Positions 17,814 through 28,077 of a stretch of 64,000 nucleotides of DNA are shown in pieces. Both the position numbers and the translations under genes were made by a program. The notes beneath the pieces were generated by a model, which saw only the letters and a program-made list of their open reading frames with translations, searched no databases and was not told the DNA's origin. Origin of the DNA: Ferruginibacter sp. (GTDB lineage Bacteria; Bacteroidota; Bacteroidia; Chitinophagales; Chitinophagaceae); contig NZ_JAQBNR010000056.1 of NCBI RefSeq assembly GCF_028288465.1, positions 1 to 64,000 on the forward strand, read 5' to 3'. Position 1 is the first letter of the stretch. Each line of letters starts with the position of its first letter.

Positions 17814-20618
17814 ATGAAAAACAGTTTACTGCTTTTTATGTGCGTAGCCATCTGCTCAGCAGCCTTTTCGCAGGCAACACTTAAGGGAAAATTGATAGAC
17901 AGTACAGCAAAAACACCGCTGGGTTTAGCTACCGTAACTGTTTTTAAAGCAGCTGATACAGCCATTATTACTTACAGGTTAAGTAACCCTGACGGCGATT
18001 TCAAAATTCCGGGGTTACCATTTGCCGTGAATTGCAGGGTTGTAGTTTCGTATAGTGGCTACCGTGGGTACAGGAGAGAATTTACGCTTAAAAGCGATCA
18101 GCCTGTTTTAGATCTTGGCAATGTTTACCTGTCTCCCGTTTCCGCAGCAATGGAGGAAGTGTTTGTATACGCAGAGCGGCCACCGGTTGTAATCAAAAAG
18201 GATACAGTTGAATTTAATGCGGCTGCTTTTAAAACATTACCCAATGCATTGGTAGAAGATCTTTTAAAAAAATTACCCGGGGTACAGGTAGATAAAGAGG
18301 GGAATATCATGGTTAATGGCAAACCTGTTAACAGGATATTGGTGGATGGCAAAACATTTTTTGGTGATGACCCAAAGATGGCTACCCGTAATTTGCCGTC
18401 GCAGGTAATCGATAAAGTGCAGGTAACGGATGATAAAGAAGAGATGTTGCGTAACGGAGATGATAATGCGAACAATGTAGGCAAGGTGATCAATCTTACA
18501 TTAAAAAAGGGTATAAAGAAAAGCATGTTCGGTAAAGCCTATGCCGGTGGCGGTGGAGGTCCCCAGGGTGGCCGGTATGAAACGGGAGCTATAGCAAATA
18601 TTTTTAGGGACACACTGCAGGTAAGTGTCATGGGGTATTCTAATAATCTTAACCGCCCCGGCTTTAGTGTAACCGATATGCGGCAAACAATGGGTATCAG
18701 CCGTTCTATCGAAACGATGGGAGGTAACTCTAACAATAACACCAATAACAGCAATTACGGTTCCACCTTCAGCATCAATGATATCAATTTTGGAGGCGAA
18801 TCACGGAACGGCGGTATCACAAAAAGTGATGGCGTAGGCATTAACATCAACCATTCGCCCAGCAATAAACGATCTGTCTATGGTCAATATTTTTATGGAC
18901 GTGTTAATACAGATGTGCAAACGGAGAACAGAACTGATATTTATAAACAAGATACCATAATAAGTAATTTTTCAAAACAACACTATACCGAAATCGGTAA
19001 TTCGCATGTGTTTGGAGCCGGTGCAAATTTAAAGCCCGACTCCACCGTCAACCTCATCATTGGCTTAAACTATGTAATATCCGGAACCACATCTGAAAGA
19101 AAGGATGGCAGGAGTGGAGTGAATAATTTTCTTGGCAAGCTAAACAACGGTCTTGTAAATAATACAGGCGACCTGAAAACTAACATGTATAGCCATAATA
19201 TAATGTTCACCAAACTATCTAAAAGTAAAAAAGGGCGGCGATTGAATATTACCCATTACATGGGATGGAACAAAAGAGACAGAGATGACTATACTGATGC
19301 CGACATTGCATACCAGCAGCCCGTTAGCAAAGATACCACTTACCAGCAACTGCGTAATGAATGGGTACCAACATGGACGGCTAACGTTGCCGGTAATTAC
19401 AGCGAACCGCTGATCAAAAACTTTTTCTTCAGGTTAGGTGCACGATACGATTATGAAAAACTGGATGACAGGGTTGGTACGTTTACAAATAACTCAGGTG
19501 ACCCTATCAAAGGTCTCAGCAGCAGGTTTACCAGGGAGAGCAATAAGTACAGCCTTGCAGGGGGAATTGAATACCGGTATAAAGATTTTACTTTCCGGCC
19601 GGGCATACGTTATCAATCGCAAAAATTTGAAAACAATGTATACTCATTAAACCAGTCAATTAAACAGGAGCAACGTAATGTGCTGCCACAGTTTGATTTT
19701 GTATATAAAAAATTATCGCTTTCGTATAACCGGGATGTAGTGTTACCCTATTACACCAACCTGCTACCAGTGTTGAACAATAGCAACCCTTATATGATAA
19801 GGTTGGGTAATCCTGATCTTCAACCGGCATTACAGGACAGGGTACGTATTAATTTGAATACGTATAGCCCTAAAAGTACCTTGGGTGTCTGGTCATGGTT
19901 TGAAGCTTCGCAATCGAAAAATGTGATAGTAGACAGCATTAGTTTAGATCAGGGTGGTATACAAACGGTATACCCCGTAAATGCAAATGGGTATAAACGT
20001 ATGGCCACTAATTTTGGTTTGTACCAGAATAAAAGGAATGCAAAGAATTTTATGATCCCCTGGAATTTTGGCACCTGGACCGAATATGTTCAAAATTATT
20101 TTTTCTATAATGGAATTCGTAGCCTGCAAAACAGGTTGAATTGTAATTTCTGGAGCGGCATCGGATTTAATTGGGATGATAAGCTGGAGCTTAACCAGGA
20201 GTACTCCCTTAGTTACCGCTTTGTAAAGAATAGCAATGCTGGTTTTGAAGATATCAAAACATTCAGCCAAACGATCGGTACAGAGGTGATAATCCGTTAT
20301 ATAAAACATGTAATATTCGATACAAGGTTGCGCTTGATCACGAATGATATGTTTGAAGATCCGGCATTGAAAAAGATATATCTATGGAATGCTGCGGTAA
20401 ATTTCACTTTCTTTAAAGATGAAAGAGCAGTATTGAGGATAAGTGCAAATGATATATTGAACCAGGGAAAAAATGTGTACATGTCTCCTAATCAAAATAC
20501 AGCATTCTTTTCTAAGGGCGATGTGCTGGCGCAGTATTTTTTGTCAACATTCACTTATAATCTACGGCCAGCAGGCGCAAAGAAAACAGCTGCGGGTGGA
20601 AAATGGTCTTTGTTTTAA
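17814..20618 (+). CDS. Outer-membrane beta-barrel protein, TonB-receptor-like with CarboxypepD_reg domain
   Basis: The 934-residue protein begins with a signal peptide ('MKNSLLLFMCVAICSAAFSQ'). A carboxypeptidase-regulatory-like Ig domain follows (~20-115, 'ATLKGKLIDSTAKTPLGLATVTVF'), then a plug-like segment (~125-220, 'EDLLKKLPGVQVDKEGNIMVNGKPVNRILVDGKTFFGDDPK'), and a long aromatic-rich barrel of the OMP_b-brl_3 type (PF14905) to the C terminus. It resembles SusC/TonB-dependent receptors but has no visible SusD partner or TonB box. It may import or export a large solute or be a structural barrel. Barrel interior loops are Asn/Ser/Gly-rich. The gene is convergent with the two-component kinase gene. 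Confidence 0.85.
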   Translation: MKNSLLLFMCVAICSAAFSQATLKGKLIDSTAKTPLGLATVTVFKAADTAIITYRLSNPDGDFKIPGLPFAVNCRVVVSYSGYRGYRREFTLKSDQPVLDLGNVYLSPVSAAMEEVFVYAERPPVVIKKDTVEFNAAAFKTLPNALVEDLLKKLPGVQVDKEGNIMVNGKPVNRILVDGKTFFGDDPKMATRNLPSQVIDKVQVTDDKEEMLRNGDDNANNVGKVINLTLKKGIKKSMFGKAYAGGGGGPQGGRYETGAIANIFRDTLQVSVMGYSNNLNRPGFSVTDMRQTMGISRSIETMGGNSNNNTNNSNYGSTFSINDINFGGESRNGGITKSDGVGININHSPSNKRSVYGQYFYGRVNTDVQTENRTDIYKQDTIISNFSKQHYTEIGNSHVFGAGANLKPDSTVNLIIGLNYVISGTTSERKDGRSGVNNFLGKLNNGLVNNTGDLKTNMYSHNIMFTKLSKSKKGRRLNITHYMGWNKRDRDDYTDADIAYQQPVSKDTTYQQLRNEWVPTWTANVAGNYSEPLIKNFFFRLGARYDYEKLDDRVGTFTNNSGDPIKGLSSRFTRESNKYSLAGGIEYRYKDFTFRPGIRYQSQKFENNVYSLNQSIKQEQRNVLPQFDFVYKKLSLSYNRDVVLPYYTNLLPVLNNSNPYMIRLGNPDLQPALQDRVRINLNTYSPKSTLGVWSWFEASQSKNVIVDSISLDQGGIQTVYPVNANGYKRMATNFGLYQNKRNAKNFMIPWNFGTWTEYVQNYFFYNGIRSLQNRLNCNFWSGIGFNWDDKLELNQEYSLSYRFVKNSNAGFEDIKTFSQTIGTEVIIRYIKHVIFDTRLRLITNDMFEDPALKKIYLWNAAVNFTFFKDERAVLRISANDILNQGKNVYMSPNQNTAFFSKGDVLAQYFLSTFTYNLRPAGAKKTAAGGKWSLF

Positions 20619-20650
20619 GCGGTGGATTGAACAATAATTGACCTGGAATA

Positions 20651-21994
20651 TCAGGAGGCTGGCAGGGAGGAGCCCCGGTACCTTTCAGGCCCTTCATTGA
20701 AAGTTATGGTAAAATTGGTGCACCCAGGCCGGATAGTTTGCAGATTAAATGAAGCGCCGTGACCTGAAAGAATTTCTTTCACGAGTGTAAGTCCAATACC
20801 CTGCCCGTCTTTTTTGGTACTGAAGAAAGGGCTGAAAAGCTGCTCATGAATTTGAGGTGATATGTCCATCCCATTATTAGAAATGATGAGGGTTTTTAAG
20901 CTGTCGTCTGCGGTAAAAGTTACGATGCCCTTTTCGCCGACGGCCTCTATGGCGTTCTTAACAATATTGATTAGCACTTGCTCCATTTGCTGCTCATCAC
21001 CATGAATAGTAAAATTATTTCCGGCAAGGCAGTATTCAAACTTTACTTGTTTTTCAGCGGCGATCAGTTCCATCAACTTTGTAATGGAATAAATCATTTT
21101 ATGAAGATCAAGCTGCACCATCTTTGGTTCCGGCAATCTGACGACGTCTGCAAAATTGCGCATAAATGCATTAAGATTGCTGTTCCGGCTCAATGCTACT
21201 TCCAGTGCTTCTTTCAGGGGCTCCTCTTCCTGCCGGTTCCATATTTTTTTTGAGTCCAGTGTGGATTGTATGATGGAATTGACAGGGCCAAGTGTATTGT
21301 TCACCTCATGTGCCATCATGCGGATAACCTTACCATAAGCCTTTTTTTCTGCAGCAAGTATTTCAGCAGTCAGCTCTTCAATCATAACAAAATGTCGGGC
21401 AAAGCCACGATCGATAAAATGGGATTTTTGAATTTTAAAAGTGGTGGCCCCGTTTAAAGTAACTGTTTTTGCTTCACCTGATTTTATTTGTTGTATTTGC
21501 TGAAGCAAAGGATTTTCAATGCTGCTGACTGGTTTATCCACCACATCTTTTTCCTCCAGGTTCAATAGTTTTAAAGCCCGTGGATTTATTTCATGTACTT
21601 CATCGTCGTAATTTAAAATCAGTATGCCGGTTGGCGAAGTATGAATTAATTTTTCCAAAAATAAATGCTGTTGTTCCTGCCTGGTACGCTCGCCTCTTAA
21701 TTCATCAATCATCTGGTTGTATACTTTTATCAGTTCATCCATTTCGTATTTTCCGGTAGTCACAAACTTCACATTAAAATCTTTATCCCTGATGGCTTCT
21801 GCGCCCTGCATCAGCAATTGCAGTGGCTGTATCAGTTGACGGTACAACTGCCAGGCAATTCCGATGGAAATCAGCACAAGCACTTCCGCCGCTATAAACA
21901 CGATTTTGTTTTGTTGAAAAATAAAATAGGTCAGCACCAGTGTAACAAGATGCAGAATAATTACAAACAAAATGAATTTAATCCGAAGTCTCAT
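20651..21994 (-). CDS. Sensor histidine kinase of the NtrC-type two-component system
   Basis: This 447-residue kinase has two N-terminal membrane segments (~5-25 and 30-50), a HAMP-like linker ('RQLIQPLQLLMQGAEAIRDKDFNV') and a PAS domain (~110-200). The HisKA region has the phosphoacceptor His in 'MMAHEVNNTLGPVNSII'. The HATPase_c domain has 'NIVKNAIEAVGE' (N box), 'SNNGMDIS' (G1 equivalent, degenerate) and 'GQGIGLTLVKEILSGHG'. It should sense a membrane or envelope signal and phosphorylate the response regulator encoded just upstream. The two ORFs overlap by 17 nt, which indicates translational coupling. It closes the efflux operon. Confidence 0.88.
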   Translation of the reverse strand: MRLRIKFILFVIILHLVTLVLTYFIFQQNKIVFIAAEVLVLISIGIAWQLYRQLIQPLQLLMQGAEAIRDKDFNVKFVTTGKYEMDELIKVYNQMIDELRGERTRQEQQHLFLEKLIHTSPTGILILNYDDEVHEINPRALKLLNLEEKDVVDKPVSSIENPLLQQIQQIKSGEAKTVTLNGATTFKIQKSHFIDRGFARHFVMIEELTAEILAAEKKAYGKVIRMMAHEVNNTLGPVNSIIQSTLDSKKIWNRQEEEPLKEALEVALSRNSNLNAFMRNFADVVRLPEPKMVQLDLHKMIYSITKLMELIAAEKQVKFEYCLAGNNFTIHGDEQQMEQVLINIVKNAIEAVGEKGIVTFTADDSLKTLIISNNGMDISPQIHEQLFSPFFSTKKDGQGIGLTLVKEILSGHGASFNLQTIRPGCTNFTITFNEGPERYRGSSLPAS

Positions 21995-23348
21995 CGTAGG
22001 GAATATGGTATTTATCTAAACGCCGGTAAAGGGAGCTTCTTGTTAAACCCAATGATGCTGCAGCCTTGGCGATTTTGTTTTTATGAAATTCCAATGATTT
22101 TTTTATCATCATCACTTCTATTTCATCCAGCGTTAAACTGCCTACTTCGGGTAACTGCAGGGTATTTTTCTTTGACGGCAGATTTAATTGCGGTTCAAAA
22201 TCAGTTACATCCAGTACATCTTTACGGCTTACTAAAACAGTACGCTCTACCAGATTTTTTAACTGCCTTATGTTACCCGGAAACTGCAGTTGCTGCAGCC
22301 ATTTCATAGCATGGGATGTCACAGAGAGGTGCGGACGGTTATAAATTTCTTTTAAATTATTAATCAAAAAATTTACCAGCAAAGGAATATCTTTTGGCCG
22401 TTCCCGCAGTGGGGGTAAGTGAATGGTGATGAGATTAATGCGGTACAACAGGTCTTCCCTGAATGTGCCTTTACTTACCATTTCATTCAGATCTTTATTG
22501 GTTGCGCAGATCAGTCTCACATCAACTGTTTTGGTTCTGCTGCTGCCCAGCACTTCGTAGGTACGGTCCTGCAATACCCGCAGCAATTTTACCTGGCTGC
22601 TGTGGTCGAGATCACCGATCTCATCTAAAAAAATCGTGCCTTTGTTGGCCATTTCAAACCGGCCGGTACGGTCTGTTCTGGCATCTGTAAAAGCTCCCCG
22701 GATATGTCCGAACATTTCACTTTCAAAAAGCGATGTAGAGATGCCGCCCAGGTTTACTTTTACAAATGGCTTGCCGCTGCGCAAACTATTGTTGTGAATG
22801 GCTTCCGCTACCAATTCTTTTCCAGTGCCGCTTTCCCCGGTTATTAATACAGATGCACCGGTTGCTGCAACGCTGCCGGCTGTTTCAAGTAGTTGCAACA
22901 GCCGCTCGTCTTCACCAATGATGTTTTGAAAATTATACAGGCTGTCTAACTGTTTGCGGGTATGGGTTTCTTTTTTTATTTCTTTTAAAGACAGGATGGT
23001 TTTTACAGATTGCAAGAGGTAGTCATTGCTCCAGGGCTTATTGATAAAATCGCTGGCACCCAGTTTCATTCCTTCCACCGCAAGCTCAATGGTGCCCCAT
23101 CCGGTAATAAGAATTACAGGTATGGCAGGATCTGATTTTTTTATTTCTTTCAGCAGGCTCATCCCCTCTCTGCCCGAAGTTTCAATAGAGAAATTAAGAT
23201 CGAGCAGGATCAATGAAACAGGTTGCGTGGCGATCATGGCAAGCGCCTTCTTTTGCGAATCCACCCCTTCCGCATTATAACCTGCTGTTTTAAACAACAA
23301 CAGCAAAGAGGCCCTCACAGCAATATCATCATCAATAATCAGTATCAT
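21978..23348 (-). CDS. Sigma-54-dependent response regulator (NtrC family)
   Basis: The 456 residues hold a receiver domain (1-~120, acidic 'IDDD' at 5-8, phospho-Asp in 'LILLDLNFS', 'ILITGWG', Lys in 'INKPW'). A central AAA+ sigma-54 activation domain follows (~135-370, Walker A 'GESGTGKELVAEAI', 'GAFTDARTDRTGRFE' and Walker B 'GTIFLDEIGDL'). A Fis-type HTH closes it ('IAKAAASLGLTRSSLYRRLDKY'). The sigma-54 contact loop is GAFTDA rather than GAFTGA, a known variant. It should activate a sigma-54 promoter in response to the cognate kinase, most likely that of this operon, where a perfect palindrome lies upstream (29414-29435). Confidence 0.9.
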   Translation of the reverse strand: MILIIDDDIAVRASLLLLFKTAGYNAEGVDSQKKALAMIATQPVSLILLDLNFSIETSGREGMSLLKEIKKSDPAIPVILITGWGTIELAVEGMKLGASDFINKPWSNDYLLQSVKTILSLKEIKKETHTRKQLDSLYNFQNIIGEDERLLQLLETAGSVAATGASVLITGESGTGKELVAEAIHNNSLRSGKPFVKVNLGGISTSLFESEMFGHIRGAFTDARTDRTGRFEMANKGTIFLDEIGDLDHSSQVKLLRVLQDRTYEVLGSSRTKTVDVRLICATNKDLNEMVSKGTFREDLLYRINLITIHLPPLRERPKDIPLLVNFLINNLKEIYNRPHLSVTSHAMKWLQQLQFPGNIRQLKNLVERTVLVSRKDVLDVTDFEPQLNLPSKKNTLQLPEVGSLTLDEIEVMMIKKSLEFHKNKIAKAAASLGLTRSSLYRRLDKYHIPYDETSD

Positions 23349-23397
23349 AATGCCAACAACAATTTAATAAATTTTTGCGTAGATTTTTTTTCATTAA

Positions 23398-24582
23398 TTA
23401 TTCCTCGTGCAATGCAACTGCCGGAAAGATGGCTGCCGCCTGCCTGCCGGGATATAGCGCACAAATTATAACCAGCAGATAGATAAAGGTAATGGCCAAT
23501 GCCAGGGCGATGAGGTAAGTATTTGTTGCAAGGTTAAATACATTCATCAGCGGAAACTGGATGGCGAAAAAGGTACCAATGATGAGCGCCAGTGTAGCCA
23601 ATACCATCGCTTCGCCGATCAGTTGTTTTGATATGGCGGCACCGCTGGCACCCACCGCCCTGCGCAAACCAATTTCACTTTTTCGTTTATTGATATTGTA
23701 CCACAGCACACCAAACAATCCCAGCGCAACATTCACTACAAGAAAACCCGCCACGATTAAAATAATGATCACTCCCGTAAGCAAGCGCTGGTTTTTGCCG
23801 GTACGCAGTTTATCAAGATGTGAAATTTCAATACTTTTATTTTGTATGGCGCCGCTAAGCGCTTTATATAAGCGCCCTTCGAAATCAGCATCAGCAGTGG
23901 GTTTTACCTTTATCAGCATCACGCCACCCCATAACTGGTTACTGGTATCCACCCTGCTAAAAACAGCATTTTTGCGCCCCGTAAAGTCTCCTTCGTCTTT
24001 CATGTCGCTTACTACGCCTACTACCCTGTCGTGATCGTTCACGGTTTTTCCTATAGGATTGTCATTGCCAAAAAGTTCTTGTTTTAAGCTCTCATTTATC
24101 ACTACAGGTTTTTCCCTCGCTCCCATGTCGTCTTTAGAAAACCACCTACCTGCTTTAAGCTGTATACCCAATACATCCCGGTAAGCATCATCGGCACTGT
24201 ACAGATTTGTTCGTGCCTGTATCTTTCCATGATTAATCCCACCCCCGATGGTGGCATCCGAAAAAGGCGTATTCACATTAGAGAAGGCGACCTCCGCTAC
24301 CTGCGGCATTGCCTTTACGAGTTGTTTTAATGACGCCCGAAACTCAGTAACACTGTCAGTGTCGCTCATTCCGGCAGGATTATCATAACGGGTTGTCCAA
24401 ACATTTTCATATTCAAATCCCATAGGCCGGTTGTAGTTCTGATAAAAATATACCACCAGGGTAAACACTGCGAACATTACAATGAAGGAGATAAGCATCT
24501 CAATGATGAGCAAAAAGTTTTGCTTTTTTTTGTTCCAGATGAGTTTAAATAAATGCTGTAACATGTAAATTATTTTATACAA
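23398..24582 (-). CDS. ABC transporter permease (FtsX/MacB type)
   Basis: This 394-residue membrane protein has one N-terminal helix ('NFLLIIEMLISFIVMFAVFTLVVYF'), a large periplasmic MacB_PCD domain (~50-270), and three C-terminal helices with the FtsX signature ('RKSEIGLRRAVGASGAAISKQLIGEAMVLATLALIIGTFF'). FtsX/MacB permeases work mechanically with a MacA-type adaptor and TolC channel rather than passing substrate through the membrane. It lies in the same operon as the second permease (12-bp gap), ATPase, TolC and adaptor. The C-terminal 'ALHEE' is short and typical. Confidence 0.87.
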   Translation of the reverse strand: MYKIIYMLQHLFKLIWNKKKQNFLLIIEMLISFIVMFAVFTLVVYFYQNYNRPMGFEYENVWTTRYDNPAGMSDTDSVTEFRASLKQLVKAMPQVAEVAFSNVNTPFSDATIGGGINHGKIQARTNLYSADDAYRDVLGIQLKAGRWFSKDDMGAREKPVVINESLKQELFGNDNPIGKTVNDHDRVVGVVSDMKDEGDFTGRKNAVFSRVDTSNQLWGGVMLIKVKPTADADFEGRLYKALSGAIQNKSIEISHLDKLRTGKNQRLLTGVIIILIVAGFLVVNVALGLFGVLWYNINKRKSEIGLRRAVGASGAAISKQLIGEAMVLATLALIIGTFFAIQFPLMNVFNLATNTYLIALALAITFIYLLVIICALYPGRQAAAIFPAVALHEE

Positions 24583-24594
24583 TGAATCAAATTG

Positions 24595-25836
24595 CTATTG
24601 CGCTTTTAAGGCGCTAACCACCTGCATACGCGACATGCGCCAAGCAGGAAAAACTCCTGATAAAAACCCAAAAACCAGGCAGGCGAAAAGGCTGAAAAGT
24701 AATACCCGGAAATTAATGCTCAGTTCCATATCGGGTATAATATTACTGCGATTGAATACCTGGATGATAATAAACGAAAGCATGATACCAATAAGGCAAC
24801 CAATAAATGTAATGATCAGGTTTTCTACAATAAACTGGTACACCAGTGTTTTGGAAGAAGCCCCAAACGCTTTGCGCACGCCAATTTCAGAGTACCGGTC
24901 CATGATACGGCTAATATTGATATTAACCAGGTTGAGTGTTGGTAGTGACAAAAAAAGCAGGAAGAAAATGCTTATGATCAAAATAAATTTCCCTATACCG
25001 GAATCAGCGCCATTGCCAAAGGGTAGTCCCCGGGTAAAAGCTTCCAGGTAACTATCCGCATACGTAAATCTCAAATCAAGATCCTTGCTTAGCATTGGTA
25101 TTTTGGCAACCATCTGGTTATATTCAGTTTTCATTTTATCAATATCATCTTTTGAATGCAACAGCAGCACACCGGTATAATCTCCAATCAGGTCTGTGTT
25201 GTGAATGTCCTCTTTTGAAAGCGTGTAAGGAGCAAACATATCGGCATAAAAATATTCCCGCGAAAGAGGCACATTTTTTACAACGCCGGTAATCCGGTAT
25301 TGTATGTTGTCTGTCTCAATGTATTTACCAACTGCCGCAACCCCATTGCCAAAATAATTGTTGCGGGTGCTTTCAGAAATAACGGCTACTTTTTCAGCGT
25401 TGTCAATTTCTTGTTTGGTGTATGGCTTACCTTCCAAAAATTGATACTGCAGCACGTCCCAAAACTGATCATTGGTGTACGACAGTTGGGTGACCATTTT
25501 TTTGTTATTGATATAAGTACTGGTAGCATAGTTGTGTGATATAAGCGCCAGCTTCTCGGGTGTTTTCAATTTGGATACATAGTGCTCAAAAAAATAAAAA
25601 CTTGGGCCGGCACTGATATCTGACCCGCTTTTTGAACCCTTGTATTTCATGCGGGTCACGAACAGTTCCCTGTCCCTTGCGGTATCAGGATAACCGGCAC
25701 TCAATACATGATCCGTTAAAGCAGCAACAACGATTACAATGGTGAGTGTAAAGCTGATGCCAAACAGGCTGATGAAAGTAAAAAATTTTCTGCGCTTTAA
25801 AACCGCGATGGCTATTTTAAAATAATTTTTAAGCAT
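24595..25836 (-). CDS. ABC transporter permease (FtsX/MacB type), second subunit
   Basis: The 413 residues have the same architecture as the neighbouring permease: an N-terminal helix 'RKFFTFISLFGISFTLTIVIVVAAL', a large extracytoplasmic domain and a C-terminal helix bundle. The cytoplasmic coupling sequence is 'RYSEIGVRKAFGASSKTLVYQFIVENLIITFIG', and the end is the typical 'PAWRMSRMQVVSALKAQ'. The two permeases probably form a heterodimer with the single ATPase. The gene follows the ATPase gene by a 68-bp gap that contains a short 'gagttatgagttatgag' simple repeat. Confidence 0.87.
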   Translation of the reverse strand: MLKNYFKIAIAVLKRRKFFTFISLFGISFTLTIVIVVAALTDHVLSAGYPDTARDRELFVTRMKYKGSKSGSDISAGPSFYFFEHYVSKLKTPEKLALISHNYATSTYINNKKMVTQLSYTNDQFWDVLQYQFLEGKPYTKQEIDNAEKVAVISESTRNNYFGNGVAAVGKYIETDNIQYRITGVVKNVPLSREYFYADMFAPYTLSKEDIHNTDLIGDYTGVLLLHSKDDIDKMKTEYNQMVAKIPMLSKDLDLRFTYADSYLEAFTRGLPFGNGADSGIGKFILIISIFFLLFLSLPTLNLVNINISRIMDRYSEIGVRKAFGASSKTLVYQFIVENLIITFIGCLIGIMLSFIIIQVFNRSNIIPDMELSINFRVLLFSLFACLVFGFLSGVFPAWRMSRMQVVSALKAQ

Positions 25837-25904
25837 GACGAAACATTATGAATTGTGAGTTATGAGTTATGAGTGCAGGTACTGCCTGCGCATTAACTAC
25901 TTTT

Positions 25905-26570
25905 TTATTGCACTTGTGAGCCATCAAACAGCCGTACTAAACGGTGCGTTTTTTTCGCCATTTGTTCATCGTGTGTTACCATTACAATGGTGGTGCCTTC
26001 TGTGCGGTTTAAGTTAATCAGTATTTCCATAATCTCATTGCCCATGGCACTATCCAGGTTGCCGGTGGGTTCATCCGCCAGGATAATTTCCGGCTCACCT
26101 ACAATGGCCCTTGCTATGGCTACCCGCTGTTTTTGCCCTCCGGACAACTGGGTGGGAAAATGTTTCACCCTGTTACTTAAACCTACTTTAGCCAATGCCG
26201 CAGTGGCCAGCTCTTTTCGTTGTTTGGCAGTACTGCTCCGGTAAAGCAATGGTAGTTCAACATTATCCAGCACTTTTAAATCGTTGATGAGGTGATAGCT
26301 TTGAAAAATAAAGCCAATCTTTTTATTGCGGAACTGCGCCAGTTGTTTATCGGAAAAACCTGTTGTTTGCTGGGTGTCTATTTTTATTTCTCCTTTCGAA
26401 GGCGCATCCAGTAATCCCATAATATTCAGCAGTGTACTTTTACCACAGCCTGAAGGCCCCATGATGGAAAGAAATTCGCCTTTGGCTACATTTAAACTAA
26501 TGCTGTTGAGTGCCAGCGTTTCCACGGTATCAGTACGATAGACTTTTTCAATTTTTTCTAAATGTATCAT
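25905..26570 (-). CDS. ABC transporter ATP-binding protein (MacB/LolD type)
   Basis: This complete 221-residue nucleotide-binding subunit has Walker A 'GPSGCGKSTLLNIMG', Q-loop 'FIFQSYHLINDL', signature 'LSGGQKQRVAIARAI', Walker B 'IILADEPTGNLD' and H-loop 'VMVTHDEQMA'. The short insert between Walker A and Q-loop and the 'YHL' after the Q-loop place it in the LolD/MacB/FtsE branch that powers FtsX-type permeases. It energises the two permeases encoded just downstream. The start is well defined by the 'MIHLEKIEKVY' opening. Confidence 0.92.
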   Translation of the reverse strand: MIHLEKIEKVYRTDTVETLALNSISLNVAKGEFLSIMGPSGCGKSTLLNIMGLLDAPSKGEIKIDTQQTTGFSDKQLAQFRNKKIGFIFQSYHLINDLKVLDNVELPLLYRSSTAKQRKELATAALAKVGLSNRVKHFPTQLSGGQKQRVAIARAIVGEPEIILADEPTGNLDSAMGNEIMEILINLNRTEGTTIVMVTHDEQMAKKTHRLVRLFDGSQVQ

Positions 26571-26609
26571 GTTGTTATTTTAATGGTTTGATTATTATTG
26601 GCGATCCCT

Positions 26610-28073
26610 TTACTGATAACTGATCTTACTGTTTTTTTCAAAATCGTATAAGGATAAATACCGCAACTGGTAATAAGCCCCCCAGTAATCCCGCAGCGCA
26701 GCAATATAATCCCGTTTGGCCTGGTCCTTTTCCTGGAAGGCAATGCTCAGATCCGTGATGCTTAAATTACCGAGTACATACCGCTCTTTGGCAATGAGGT
26801 ATTTTTCACTGGCGATACTGTCGGCATTGGCTGTTAATACAAGTTGCTCCTTCATCATATCAAACAAGGTAACCTGTGTTACAATCTCCTGCGTAAAAAT
26901 TTGCTTGTCCTGCTCCACCGCATAGTTGGTAAACTGCAGGTTAGCTTCGGCTGTTTTTATTCTTGATTTTGATCTTCCCCAGTCAAGTATCGGTATGGCG
27001 AATATCAACTGTACCTGCTGCTGGTCTTTGGGTGATTGGTACACTTTGGAAATGTTGACGGCGCTTTTTGAAAAACCCAATTGAGCGGTAAGAGATGCAT
27101 TCAACCCATTGTCCCCTTTTGCTTTTGAGATGTCGCGTTTTGCTTCGGCAATGCGTCGTGCGAAAGCAATGGCATCGCTCCTATTGGCGAACGCCTCTTG
27201 CAAAACCTTATCAACCGGTACCGTCATGCTGATGATGGCGGCAGGTAAAGAGAGAGCGATTTTAGTAGTGTCCTGCAATCCGCTGTAAGAGCGAAGGTTT
27301 AGCGTGGCGATCTCCACATCCCGCCTGGCAATGCCTGCGGCTTTCTGTGCTTTTAGTTGCTCTAACTGCAATTGTAAAATTTCATTTTTTGATATTTTTC
27401 CGAGGTTGAATTTTTCATTCGCTATCTCCAAAATATTTTTCGTGTTGCTTACATTGGTGGTTGCAATCTGCAGGTTTACCTGCGCCAGCAGCAGATCGAA
27501 AAAGTACCCGCTGGCTTTGTAGGCGATGGCTTCCATTGATTCAATAAACTGCTGTTTGCTTTCTGAATATTTTAACGGCTGAATCTTTTTTTCCCATTTT
27601 AAATTATTGAACTGAAATAAAGGCTGGCTGTACCCTATGCCAAAAGGTACACCGTTGTACAGGGTGTTGTTTCTTTCAAAATCATCAAAGCGCTGTAATT
27701 GTGTTGTGCCATACACATTGCCACCGGTAGCCGAAATGGCCTGGCTGAAAGAAAGATTGAGCGATGAATTGTTGTTCTTTATCGGCTGAAATAAAATGGT
27801 GCCATCGGGCTGTTGTACTTCAACAAATGATTTGTTGTAGGCTGGTAACCTTCCATCCAATGATAGCTGTGGCTGGTAATTGGATTTAAAAGTACGGTAC
27901 TCCCAATACTTAGTTTCTTTAATGGTAGAGGCCTGTTTGGAAGCAATGGATTTTGCTTTTGCCATCGCCACCACTTCCTCCAGGCTAAGGGTGAGCGTAT
28001 CATTTTTTACCTGGCAAAAGCCGGTGAAAAAAAAGAAGCAAAATGTAGTGGTATAGATAAACCGGAGTTTCAT
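26610..28073 (-). CDS. TolC family outer-membrane efflux channel
   Basis: The 487 residues have a signal peptide ('FIYTTTFCFFFFTGFCQ') and then two OEP repeats of long helices and short strands. Repeats are visible as 'LSLEEVVAMAKAKSIASKQA', 'ANEKFNLGKISKNEILQLQLEQLKAQKA' and 'AKERYVLGNLSITDLSIAFQEKDQAKRDYIAALRDYW', the last with the characteristic 'G-x-x-x-x-x-D' turn before the final helix. It forms the outer-membrane duct for the MacAB-like pump. The stop-to-start spacing to the adaptor gene is 4 bp, so they are translated together. Confidence 0.9.
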   Translation of the reverse strand: MKLRFIYTTTFCFFFFTGFCQVKNDTLTLSLEEVVAMAKAKSIASKQASTIKETKYWEYRTFKSNYQPQLSLDGRLPAYNKSFVEVQQPDGTILFQPIKNNNSSLNLSFSQAISATGGNVYGTTQLQRFDDFERNNTLYNGVPFGIGYSQPLFQFNNLKWEKKIQPLKYSESKQQFIESMEAIAYKASGYFFDLLLAQVNLQIATTNVSNTKNILEIANEKFNLGKISKNEILQLQLEQLKAQKAAGIARRDVEIATLNLRSYSGLQDTTKIALSLPAAIISMTVPVDKVLQEAFANRSDAIAFARRIAEAKRDISKAKGDNGLNASLTAQLGFSKSAVNISKVYQSPKDQQQVQLIFAIPILDWGRSKSRIKTAEANLQFTNYAVEQDKQIFTQEIVTQVTLFDMMKEQLVLTANADSIASEKYLIAKERYVLGNLSITDLSIAFQEKDQAKRDYIAALRDYWGAYYQLRYLSLYDFEKNSKISYQ

Positions 28074-28077
28074 GCGG